64,000 bases of DNA from UBA1181 sp045113275 (GTDB lineage: Bacteria; Bacteroidota; Bacteroidia; Bacteroidales; Paludibacteraceae): positions 62,001-126,000 of the forward strand of contig JBGUIU010000058.1 of the NCBI GenBank assembly GCA_045113275.1, given 5' to 3'. Both the position numbers and the translations under genes were made by a program. The notes below the pieces were generated by a model. That model ran no database searches, was not told the DNA's origin, and worked only from the letters and a program-made list of their open reading frames with translations. Below, in pieces: positions 30,701-36,751 of the stretch. The number at the start of each line of letters is the position of its first letter. Within the stretch, counting starts at the first letter, position 1.

Positions 30701-32502
30701 TTCGTTACGTTCGGATCAAATCCGTCAAGTATCGTTCCAAGCGTTACGCTTGCAGCTCCTAATGCAGGATTCGGAATAAATATTGATACAAGATCACCCG
30801 CAAGCTGAAAGAATCTGGCAATCTTTAACACAGGACCTTGCTGCTTTTCTGACTCTTCTTGCGCCATGACCCTCTCATCGAAACTTTTTTTATATTCTTC
30901 CTTTGACGGATTGCTGACATCATTACCTGTCGAACTTACGTTTGCTGAAGAGTTCTGAGCATTAGAGTTCACTTTACTATAAAAGATTGGTCCTTTATCT
31001 ATGGGACCTCCGCCCTGCATCTTGTGCGTCTCGGTCTTTTGATTTGATTTGCTAGTGTCTTTTAGATACCTTACACTTTTAAAAACAGGGCTATCTTTCT
31101 TATATACATTATTTATGATGCCGTTAAAACCTCCTTTCCTCGAAGGAATATACAATACATCATTGTCTTTGTCATCTCTAAAATAAATAAACGGCATTGG
31201 TATTATATCGTCTCCTTTATGCATAGGTATGACCCACAACCAACTTTTGCCCTTCGAATCATATTGTCCATATGGAATGAGCGCAGATGGTGTGCCTTTT
31301 TCAGATCTTATTGAAATATCCCTAAATGACTTGGCAATCTGCTTTCGAACACCTGGATATTTAAGATCATCGACGGATAACTCATGAGGCTTTCCGTCTA
31401 CGTAGCTTAAACTCAGATCGCCTGTAAAATTACCATTCTTATCCAGCTCGAATATATTTGTTATATATTCGCCATCATTTTCGATTTTGTTTTTTATATC
31501 AGCGTTTCCTCTAAACAGCTCTTCGTCTTTCTTCGCAAATATCCAGTCTCCATCATAATTGTCAACAACATCATTGTTTTTTTCTTTCAAAGGATCCTTG
31601 GTAGCATCACTATTTCCAGCCCCGTTTCCACCAGGATTGAAAGCAGAGTTACTAACAGCCACTGCTTTTGGAAATCTATCATACATAGGGACAATATACT
31701 TCATCTCATATGGCTGCTTTGTAGCGTCTGGTCCGTTATATACAAAACCAAGATACCTCCAGAAGTCGCTGTTTTCTTTGAATCCTAGATTGGAATTATC
31801 GCTTCCAATCTGACTGAGATCTGTTTTAGCACCATGAAATCTGTCACCGGCACCGTATCCATTCAGAACTTTCTCAAGGCTATTCAGAGCATCAACAACA
31901 GGATTAATAAACCTTCTGTTGTACTCTTCTTTTGGCATGTTCTGAAGGTATTCCCCATATCTATTCGCATATTCATTCAGACGGTTCCTTATCTCATCGT
32001 CAGTGAGTCCTCCGACAAGCTTAGGTTTGCCATTCTCATCCTTTCCGACAAATTCGTTCCTCCTCCAGTATTCGAGAAGTTCAGCTTCATTCTTGAACTT
32101 TCCTCCCAAATCCCTGTTAATGAATCCGAACAATGAATCATCCTCCCTGTCATCGACGTTATATGATGACCTAATTGTCTTTGAGAGAACCTTGTCAGCC
32201 ATCTTCCCGAACTTCGAATCGGCATCGTCGGGCTCACTGCCGTAATGCATCTGCCCGTTCTCGAAAGACGACACGTTCTCCGAGTTCTCCATTATGTCGA
32301 TCCTTTTCCTGAGGGCCTCGCGGTACTTCTCGCGCTGCTTCTCCCTGCGCCTTCTGCCGCCACGTATGAGACCTGCCTCAGTCATTGAATTAAGGTCGTT
32401 CTCTAATAGCTCAGAAGCGGAATCGGCAATCACCTTTGTGTTACGCTCGCTCATATATGGATCGTTTATGGCGAGATCTGTGTTGATAATGTCGTTTCTC
32501 AT
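27718..32502 (-). CDS. Large probable virion cargo/ejection protein with Ser/Gly/Asn-rich linker, 1,594 aa
   Basis: There is no recognised catalytic domain. The N-terminal part is charged (RGGRRRREKQREKYREAL). A middle region is Ala/Gly/Leu-rich and hydrophobic (IFIPNPALGAASVTLG, LGAISLVNP), which suits a protein that crosses or lines a membrane during ejection. Residues ~1115-1275 are a low-complexity Ser/Gly/Asn/Thr/Ala stretch, and the C-terminus is helical and charged. It contains MQGGG (~495) and KQDGG (~976), resembling MQEGG in the 109-aa neighbour. It follows a terminator and precedes the polymerase block. Function is inferred from position and composition. Confidence 0.55.
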   Translation of the reverse strand: MRNDIINTDLAINDPYMSERNTKVIADSASELLENDLNSMTEAGLIRGGRRRREKQREKYREALRKRIDIMENSENVSSFENGQMHYGSEPDDADSKFGKMADKVLSKTIRSSYNVDDREDDSLFGFINRDLGGKFKNEAELLEYWRRNEFVGKDENGKPKLVGGLTDDEIRNRLNEYANRYGEYLQNMPKEEYNRRFINPVVDALNSLEKVLNGYGAGDRFHGAKTDLSQIGSDNSNLGFKENSDFWRYLGFVYNGPDATKQPYEMKYIVPMYDRFPKAVAVSNSAFNPGGNGAGNSDATKDPLKEKNNDVVDNYDGDWIFAKKDEELFRGNADIKNKIENDGEYITNIFELDKNGNFTGDLSLSYVDGKPHELSVDDLKYPGVRKQIAKSFRDISIRSEKGTPSALIPYGQYDSKGKSWLWVIPMHKGDDIIPMPFIYFRDDKDNDVLYIPSRKGGFNGIINNVYKKDSPVFKSVRYLKDTSKSNQKTETHKMQGGGPIDKGPIFYSKVNSNAQNSSANVSSTGNDVSNPSKEEYKKSFDERVMAQEESEKQQGPVLKIARFFQLAGDLVSIFIPNPALGAASVTLGTILDGFDPNVTKGQLFKNLGLGAISLVNPMSKLARISKRAPEIIMGVQKIAATYGLGEGVKTLFGKVSQFFKDIDNGIGWGEAISANFSPEDLTLILSGLRGFANVLRTSKTAKAVNEKLTGDKTGAAEVPSSRIKEVYGDAVYKDEYGQNRSQPVSVSSSNFKSQEVANGVNSMSNKYNNAYEKQTGRPGDVTIETPPVMKEIKAPGKIAEYAGKVTGAVRSTIAAPKVANAVKNLDVENNVTYNPVIKQNESSRSSQRANELIKERNKEVENRNSGSVKLDKKEPYNIEPTKPFVFDKNGNPYLNPSTGSQTIQLKEGMYYDVDGRHGRIIESPFESNNTTNTIYKVGDVEYSLDPNGSSKFVLSDEQASKLGNFFNILDKIDSKQDGGILTRRLKAVNDWNDYVRNNPWKISSSTESQTYNGQPIGDDGRYYDNNIENLRNFARGFFDRNPGYRDLLGIDDVDEWASNIVNQRIYPNNVRKGDSFYAPIINFDGDGNMSYYKYDPNSNYNINDNVEGIPGPAFPNVSTYSKASVDSKSAQPIAQGTSNGSAQSTTRVTSSVSTQTAPAGTNASSPNGNVSSGNASANEPLSTSVASGSESSNQSAAVGVNTNPASSASDGQTAQGQVKSGSLSSIGDGAVTGNDNGTEGSNVASNNAEGVNPSGNTSTGASEGVVGGSTEAAGVTDKTKDLVDRIRALTIANPVDTEFYGYRKGIFNPLWITRPLPSALNASANTLLNAELDKNRVALMFPGNDKQKTVRVEGDYEGLQEARDNFARMRESLSDYVSTDMAKNIDNYNNVTYNGIGMNNQAEAADRRAFRQSREKALSDIDNNRNSMIESGNVNEKILNDELNRRNAIDYEAAANVRDNMYNAVEDVKDRFVHLRSMYNYLYADEDAKAIAARQIENKDKLAAAINDAAVQIANNVELETGRNKDDVLNDLRNGNAGYIKSSLNGETSYLYNTFEHLRKQYDKIKNRNFESEAKRSILSTVPGSLNISRYRK

Positions 32503-32535
32503 ATCTTTGTTTTCTTTATATTGTCAATAAAAAAA

Positions 32536-32570
32536 AAGGCAAGCCAGCCCGTGAAGAGCGTACTCGCCTT
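32536..32570 (-). terminator. Rho-independent terminator after the 109-aa gene
   Basis: An 8-bp stem (AAGGCGAG / CTTGCCTT with one G-T pair) and a 19-base loop are followed on the minus strand by nine T. It lies between the stop at 32588 and the ATG at 32502. No consensus promoter is visible after it, so the large gene downstream probably relies on readthrough. Confidence 0.75.
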
Positions 32571-32587
32571 AATGCACTGTTGTGCGA

Positions 32588-32917
32588 CTACACTCTAGTG
32601 GCACGTCCGTTCCTGTAGATGATCTTCTTCTTAGCGATTACACCGCCATTCTTCATAGCTGGAGCACCACCTTGAGCACCCTGTCCTTGACTGAGTAATT
32701 GAAGGCACATCTGACAAGCCTGCAATGCAAGATTGCCGTCCTGTGTCTCAACTGCCTGAACCATCATCTGCAACATCTGCTCCTCTGGACTCTGAGCCTG
32801 TTGCTGAGCACCTGCGTTTGCAGGAGCTTCTGCTGGAGCTGCGGCAGCTTCGCCTCCTTCAACGGCTCCGCCTTCCTGCATGTAACGAACATTCTTTTTA
32901 AATAAAATCTCTGACAT
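32588..32917 (-). CDS. Small Gln/Ala/Gly-rich protein, 109 aa, possible virion protein
   Basis: The family is not recognised. The sequence starts MSEILFKKNVRYMQEGG, continues with an Ala/Pro/Glu/Gln-rich low-complexity stretch, then a short helical region (EEQMLQMMVQAV ... ALQACQMCLQLL), and ends in a basic tail (AKKKIIYRNGRATRV). It ends with TAG. It has its own consensus promoter about 110 bases upstream and a strong terminator downstream, so it can be expressed as a single gene. Its MQEGG segment resembles MQGGG in the 1,594-aa protein next door. A small virion or assembly component is possible. Confidence 0.6.
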   Translation of the reverse strand: MSEILFKKNVRYMQEGGAVEGGEAAAAPAEAPANAGAQQQAQSPEEQMLQMMVQAVETQDGNLALQACQMCLQLLSQGQGAQGGAPAMKNGGVIAKKKIIYRNGRATRV

Positions 32918-33027
32918 AGTACAATAATTAATTAATTAATGAATAACTTACAATATCATAAGACCTGCCGTTCTTCCAATATACATTAACGCCTGAATAA
33001 CAGCGTATAGAAACAGCAAGCACATTA

Positions 33028-33057
33028 CAAATATATAATATTTTCATCAATACCAAA
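33028..33057 (-). promoter_or_regulatory. Bacteroidetes-type promoter for the 109-aa gene
   Basis: On the minus strand TTTG (33054-33057), 18 bases, then TATATTTG (33028-33035) match the Bacteroidetes -33/-7 consensus. The TTTG lies inside the T-run that ends the groEL terminator. The leader to the ATG at 32917 is about 105 bases. Confidence 0.75.
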
Positions 33058-33066
33058 AAATGAAAT

Positions 33067-33098
33067 GCCAGAAAGCCGTTTCCCAACGACCTCCTGGC
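33067..33098 (-). terminator. Rho-independent terminator after groEL
   Basis: A long hairpin has outer arms GCCAG/CTGGC and inner arms AGGTCGTT/AACGGCTT (with G-T pairs) around a GGGA loop. It is followed on the minus strand by ATTTCATTTTTT. It lies about 40 bases beyond the groEL stop at 33136. Confidence 0.75.
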
Positions 33099-33135
33099 CT
33101 GATAACAATAATAACTAATAATTAACTTTATGCCA

Positions 33136-34731
33136 CTAAATTTTCATAACATCATCGTCGCTTTCGGATATGAGACACTCAGTCGTCAGCATCACTCCTG
33201 CCACCGAAACAGCGTTTTCAAGCGCCACCCTCTCGACTTTTGCAGGGTCTATCACACCGGTGGAAAGCAGATGCTCGAATTTTCCGTTTTTAGCATTGAA
33301 CCCGTAATCACCCTTGCCTCTTCTTATCCTGTCAACATACGTCGAACCTTCAAGACCGGCATTGGACAGGATCTGTCTCAACGGCTCCTCAACAGCCCTT
33401 CTGACTATTGCGATTCCTGAATTCTCATCTGAACTGGAACCCTTCAGATTGGCGATGGATTTAAGGGCTCTCATGTATGCGACACCTCCTCCTGGAACTA
33501 TGCCTTCGTCGATGGCTGCCCTTGTGGCGCACAACGCATCATCTATCCTGTCCTTCTTCTCCTTCATCTCAACCTCGCTCTGCGCTCCAACTCTCAGAAC
33601 AGCTACACCACCTCCGAGTCTGGCTATGCGTTCCTGATACTTATCCCTCTCAGTGGCTGATGTTAACGTCATACACTGCGCCGTTATTCTCTGTATCCTT
33701 TCCTCGATTGAATCCTTGTCACCCTTTCCGCCTATTATAGTCATGTCTGTCGATGTGGTTGTAACCTTGTCTGCGCTTCCGAGCATTCCTAACGTTACAT
33801 CCTCAATGTTCACGCCGCTTTTTCTCGAAACAAACGAACCGCCCGTAAGAACAGCCATGTCCTCAAGAATGTCAAGTCTCCTTTCACCGAATGCAGGTGC
33901 TTTCACACACACGACTCTTATGGTACCCTTTATATGATTGTTCGCCAGCTGAGTGACAACGTCAGTTCCGAACCCTTCAGCAACGATCACGAATGAACGT
34001 CTCTCGCCTGCAACGGCATCCAGAATAGGGGCAAGAGCGTATATGTTCTCAATCTCCCTGTCAGTAATAAGAATGTAAGGATTCTCAAGCTCGCTAGTCT
34101 GCTTCATCGGGTCCGTGACAAAATACTTGCTAACATAACCCTGCTCGATTCTCATTCCGTCAACTATGTCAACATACGTCTCGGATGTAGCAGACTCGTC
34201 TATAGTGATGATACCCCTGCTTGTTATCTTACCGATGGTATCGGCTATCACATCGCCTATCTCCCTGTCATTGTTGGCTGATATGGTTGCCACGCTTCTC
34301 ACCTTCTCAATGTCGTCACCGACACTCACAGCCATGGATCTGATGCATTCAACTATTGCAGAACAGGCCTTGTCCATTCCTCTTTTCACATCAAGAGGCT
34401 TGGCTCCTGCAGCTATAACCTTCAGGCCCTCGCAGTACATGAAGCTGGCCAAGATGACAGATGATGTCGTTCCATCACCGGCATCGTCGCATGTCTTTTC
34501 AGACACATCCCTTACAAGCTTTGCACCCATATTCTCATACCTGTCCTTTAGGATAACCTCCTTTGCGACAGTCACTCCGTCCTTTGTTATATGCGGAGAT
34601 CCGAATTTCTTCTCTATAACAACGTTTCTTCCCATCGGTCCGAGAGTAACTCTGACCGCATTAGCGAGTTTTTCGACTCCTCTTCTCATGCCTTCTCTGG
34701 CATCACTTCCGAATACTATGTCTTTAGCCAT
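33136..34731 (-). CDS. groEL: GroEL-type (group I) chaperonin, phage-encoded
   Basis: This is a 531-aa protein that aligns along nearly the whole length of bacterial GroEL (548 aa in E. coli). Group I chaperonins form 14-mers that fold proteins with ATP and GroES in the cytoplasm. It begins MAKDIVFGSDAR and has TLGPMGRNV, ITKDGVTVAKE (Asp51), the nucleotide-binding GDGTT at 85-89, ATISANND, VKAPAFGERR, GGVAVLRVGA, EMKEKKDRIDDAL with catalytic Asp398, and PGGGVAY. In the apical domain Y199, Y203, F204 and L237 are kept, but positions 234, 263 and 264 are Ala, Ala and Asn instead of Leu, Val and Val. The C-terminus ends SDDDVMKI without a Gly-Gly-Met tail. No GroES gene is visible in the window, so host or other GroES may be used. 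It may help fold the giant virion proteins (inference). Confidence 0.96.
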   Translation of the reverse strand: MAKDIVFGSDAREGMRRGVEKLANAVRVTLGPMGRNVVIEKKFGSPHITKDGVTVAKEVILKDRYENMGAKLVRDVSEKTCDDAGDGTTSSVILASFMYCEGLKVIAAGAKPLDVKRGMDKACSAIVECIRSMAVSVGDDIEKVRSVATISANNDREIGDVIADTIGKITSRGIITIDESATSETYVDIVDGMRIEQGYVSKYFVTDPMKQTSELENPYILITDREIENIYALAPILDAVAGERRSFVIVAEGFGTDVVTQLANNHIKGTIRVVCVKAPAFGERRLDILEDMAVLTGGSFVSRKSGVNIEDVTLGMLGSADKVTTTSTDMTIIGGKGDKDSIEERIQRITAQCMTLTSATERDKYQERIARLGGGVAVLRVGAQSEVEMKEKKDRIDDALCATRAAIDEGIVPGGGVAYMRALKSIANLKGSSSDENSGIAIVRRAVEEPLRQILSNAGLEGSTYVDRIRRGKGDYGFNAKNGKFEHLLSTGVIDPAKVERVALENAVSVAGVMLTTECLISESDDDVMKI

Positions 34732-34753
34732 AAATGTTTTCTTTTAAATAAAA

Positions 34754-34783
34754 GACCAGAGTGCCTTCACGGCACCCGTGGTC
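34754..34783 (-). terminator. Strong hairpin between the 83-aa gene and groEL (terminator or leader element)
   Basis: The minus strand forms GACCACGGGTGCC / GGCACTCTGGTC-type pairing around a GTGAA loop, followed by TTTTATTT. It ends only 23 bases before the groEL ATG. No TAnnTTTG box lies between it and groEL, so groEL expression should require readthrough or a different signal. A smaller hairpin AACCTA/TAGGTT lies just upstream (34811-34826). Confidence 0.65.
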
Positions 34784-34827
34784 CAAAAAAAAATCACACA
34801 AAAACGCATAAACCTAGCGATAGGTTA

Positions 34828-35079
34828 TTATTTAAACAACAAGCTGAACTTCATTTTCACAAACTTCCATATAGAAGTTTTCAAAACGAAGGCTTTCTCT
34901 GTCAGTCTGATCATGTCACACTCCTTCTTTCTGTCAATACCTTTTGCTTCAAAGAAGTTAGCGATATCGCTGTCAGTCACTTTGTCAAGCAAATCCTCGT
35001 CTAAGATTGTTTCAGAACGTTCCTTGGACAATAGATAATTTCCAAATTGAACTAATGTTTCCTCAATGTTCATGTTCAT
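34828..35079 (-). CDS. Hypothetical protein, 83 aa
   Basis: I recognise no family. The protein is acidic in its first half (MNMNIEETLVQFGNYLLSKE, then DEDLLDKVTDSDIANFFEAKG) and ends in a basic, aromatic segment (TSIWKFVKMKFSLLFK). It has no membrane segment or signal peptide. Starts at 35079 or 35073 are both ATG. It sits 96 bases upstream of groEL, so I checked it as a GroES or T4 gp31-like co-chaperonin, but it has neither the mobile-loop hydrophobic tripeptide nor the beta-rich pattern. It is expressed from a consensus promoter behind an attenuator-like leader. Confidence 0.65.
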   Translation of the reverse strand: MNMNIEETLVQFGNYLLSKERSETILDEDLLDKVTDSDIANFFEAKGIDRKKECDMIRLTEKAFVLKTSIWKFVKMKFSLLFK

Positions 35080-35094
35080 ATAATTTTATTAAAC

Positions 35095-35178
35095 AAAAAA
35101 AAGGCCGGCTTTCCTAAGAATCCGTGCATTCAGAGTACTCACCTGGCCTCGCGTTAGTTGAATGACGTGCACGGAATC
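35095..35178 (-). promoter_or_regulatory. Attenuator-like leader upstream of the 83-aa gene
   Basis: Two exclusive pairings lie between the promoter and the ATG. The first joins GATTCCGTGCA (35178-35168) to TGCACGGATTC (35128-35118), 10 of 11 positions paired. The second joins AGGCC (35149-35145, extendable past a bulge) to GGCCT (35106-35102), directly followed by a run of eight T, i.e. a terminator. Each includes a strand of the other in its loop. Confidence 0.5.
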
Positions 35179-35197
35179 GTCATGATTATATACGTCA

Positions 35198-35228
35198 CAA
35201 ATATAATATTATTTGCTTAAAATGCAAA
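35198..35228 (-). promoter_or_regulatory. Bacteroidetes-type consensus promoter for the 83-aa gene (and possibly groEL)
   Basis: On the minus strand TTTG (35225-35228), exactly 19 bases, then TATATTTG (35198-35205) fit the Bacteroidetes primary sigma consensus. It lies just after the tRNA terminator and gives a leader of about 110 bases before the ATG at 35079. Confidence 0.8.
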
Positions 35229-35262
35229 AATTGAAGAAAAAAAACGTATTTTTGTAAAAGTA

Positions 35263-35293
35263 GTGTCGAGCGCTGCAAATTGACGCCCGACAC
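35263..35293 (-). terminator. Terminator of the tRNA transcript
   Basis: A 10-bp stem (GTGTCGGGCG / CGCTCGACAC, one G-T pair) with an 11-base loop lies 20 bases after the tRNA 3' end. It is followed on the minus strand by TACTTTTAC, a weak T-tract, so termination may be incomplete. Confidence 0.6.
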
Positions 35294-35312
35294 ATGCAAG
35301 GGGATAGTGAGG

Positions 35313-35387
35313 TGGTAGTCGGATCGGGAATCGAACCCGAATCTAAGGTTTAGGAAACCCGTATTCTGTCCATTGAACTATCCAACC
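35313..35387 (-). tRNA. tRNA-Arg (anticodon CCU)
   Basis: The 75-nt minus-strand sequence folds as a cloverleaf. The acceptor GGTTGGA pairs with TCCGACT (two wobbles), followed by A and an encoded CCA. The D-arm is GTTC/GAAT. The anticodon loop is TTCCTAA with CCT at the centre, and the T-arm is TCGGG-TTCGATT-CCCGA. The anticodon stem has one mismatch and one wobble. It reads AGG codons, which are common in the nearby phage genes. It has its own promoter and terminator. Confidence 0.9.
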
Positions 35388-35396
35388 GACGCAATG

Positions 35397-35424
35397 CAAA
35401 TTTAATATTATTAAATCACACAAA
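35397..35424 (-). promoter_or_regulatory. Promoter of the tRNA gene
   Basis: On the minus strand TTTG (35421-35424), 16 bases, then TAAATTTG (35397-35404) resemble the Bacteroidetes consensus with a short spacer. The tRNA begins about 10 bases downstream. The -33 element is only 7 bases from the tnpB stop codon. Confidence 0.55.
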
Positions 35425-35431
35425 CAGTGAA

Positions 35432-36628
35432 CTATCCACAAATTAAAGATTTGTGGACTTCAGGCTTCGCAGACAATTGCTTGCAAACAAGTCTCACATC
35501 GTCTCCACCTGTGTAATCGACAGTCCCTGCCGATAGAGTTTTTAGCCCTTCTCTAAGGATATTAATTGAAGCATTCAAGTCCCTATTGTGATGTTTTCCA
35601 CAATTAGGACAAGTCCATTCCCGTACATTCAAGTCTTTAGTGCTTTGATTGATATATCCGCATTCACTACAAGTCTGTGAACTTGGAAAATATCTGTTGA
35701 TTTTCACCAAAGTCTTATCCTCTCGATTGCATTTGTATTCAAGAAAGTTGATGAAAGTTCCCCAGCTTACATCTGAGATGTGTTTTGCAAGTTTGTGGTT
35801 ATTAATCATTCCTTTAATATTAAGGTTCTCACAACAAATAACGTCATAATTTTTGACAAGTTCAGTTGAAACCTTATGTAATATATCATTCCTTGAATTT
35901 GCAATCTTCCTGTGAATCTTGACAACATTTCTTCTTTGGTTTTCATAAGAATTGCTGTCTTTATGTTTACGAGAAAGATGCTTTTGTGCTTTGCTTAATT
36001 TTCTTTCATATATTTTTGTGTATCTATGGTTCTTATAGACTTTACCATCAGATGTTATTACAAAATTTTTCAGTCCCAAATCAATTCCAACAGATTTATT
36101 TACCTTTCCAATAGGTTCATGTTGTTGTTCAGTCAGAATTGCAACATAGTATTTTCCGTCGCAGTCTTTTGATATTGTCATAGAATGCACATTACCTTTA
36201 ACTTCACAATGCTTCTTGATTTTTATGTTGGATTTGAATTTAGGCAAGGATATTGAATTATTGTCAATAGAACAGAACTGTGGAACAACAAAGGAATTTC
36301 TATCTTTCTTTGACTTAAATCTTGGAAATTTCGCATTTCTTTTGAAGAAATTGATATATGCTGATTCAAGATGCCTCAAGCTATGTTGGAGGGTCTGACT
36401 GTTAATTTCCTTCAACCAAGAATACTCTTCTTGCTTTTTAAGAAGTGTCAGTTTCTTTGCCTGCTCATAATAGTTATCAAACTTCTGTGTTTCTCTGTAC
36501 TGTTCTTTTCGTTCATTTAGAAAATAATTATACACAAAACGAACACATCCAAAATACTTTCCCAACAATTCTTGTTGCTCTGTATTAGGATACATCCTAA
36601 ACTTATATGTCTTGTATATCGTCTTCAC
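35432..36628 (-). CDS. tnpB: TnpB, RNA-guided RuvC-like nuclease of IS200/IS605-type elements
   Basis: This is a 398-aa protein starting at GTG (36628) with the typical KTYKFRMYPN. It has all three RuvC acidic residues: Asp183 in GIDLGLKN, Glu267 in ENLNIKG and Asp350 in HNRDLNAS. A CxxC...CxxC zinc finger lies at Cys320, 323, 340 and 343. The length is normal for TnpB, so it appears intact. TnpB cuts DNA guided by an RNA transcribed from the 3' end of its own element. A perfect hairpin overlaps the end of the ORF. No TnpA transposase lies beside it, so it is a TnpB-only element or remnant. It separates the tRNA promoter from the plus-strand nuclease gene. Confidence 0.95.
   Translation of the reverse strand: MKTIYKTYKFRMYPNTEQQELLGKYFGCVRFVYNYFLNERKEQYRETQKFDNYYEQAKKLTLLKKQEEYSWLKEINSQTLQHSLRHLESAYINFFKRNAKFPRFKSKKDRNSFVVPQFCSIDNNSISLPKFKSNIKIKKHCEVKGNVHSMTISKDCDGKYYVAILTEQQHEPIGKVNKSVGIDLGLKNFVITSDGKVYKNHRYTKIYERKLSKAQKHLSRKHKDSNSYENQRRNVVKIHRKIANSRNDILHKVSTELVKNYDVICCENLNIKGMINNHKLAKHISDVSWGTFINFLEYKCNREDKTLVKINRYFPSSQTCSECGYINQSTKDLNVREWTCPNCGKHHNRDLNASINILREGLKTLSAGTVDYTGGDDVRLVCKQLSAKPEVHKSLICG
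35435..35457 (-). repeat. Perfect hairpin at the 3' end of tnpB (candidate right end / guide-RNA element)
   Basis: TCCACAAAT and ATTTGTGGA pair perfectly (9 bp) around a 5-base loop, overlapping the last codons and stop of tnpB. IS200/IS605 right ends and the 3' parts of TnpB guide RNAs contain hairpins in this position. The sequence just beyond would then be the insertion flank. Confidence 0.5.
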
Positions 36629-36663
36629 TAGATGAACAATTTCTATTATTATTTATTCGCAAA

Positions 36664-36690
36664 TTTACAAAATTATTTTATATTTGTAAA
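36664..36690. repeat. Inverted repeat in the divergent tnpB / nuclease intergenic region
   Basis: TTTACAAA (36664-36671) and TTTGTAAA (36683-36690) are perfect inverted copies 11 bases apart. They overlap the -7 boxes of both divergent promoters, so the repeat could be an operator or part of the left end of the tnpB element. Confidence 0.4.
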
Positions 36691-36701
36691 GTGATTTCAA
36701 A
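36668..36701 (-). promoter_or_regulatory. Possible promoter for tnpB
   Basis: On the minus strand TTTG (36698-36701), 22 bases, then TAATTTTG (36668-36675) fit the Bacteroidetes pattern with a slightly long spacer. It lies 40 bases before the GTG start. Confidence 0.4.
36679..36686 (+). promoter_or_regulatory. Possible -7 box for the plus-strand nuclease/helicase pair
   Basis: TATATTTG on the plus strand is a perfect TAnnTTTG, 65 bases before the ATG at 36752. No exact TTTG is found at the usual -33 distance. Confidence 0.4.
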
Positions 36702-36751
36702 AATAATTTTACGCATGAATAATTATATATCCAAAGAAAAGACACAAATAA

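Noticed and set aside
34828..35079. The 83-aa gene as a GroES or T4 gp31-like co-chaperonin because it precedes groEL
   Set aside because: It has no mobile-loop hydrophobic tripeptide and is mainly helical and charged rather than beta-rich.
35318..35390. An alternative tRNA 5' end two to four bases upstream
   Set aside because: It gives mismatches at both ends of the acceptor stem, whereas GGTTGGA pairs over all seven positions and keeps the encoded CCA.
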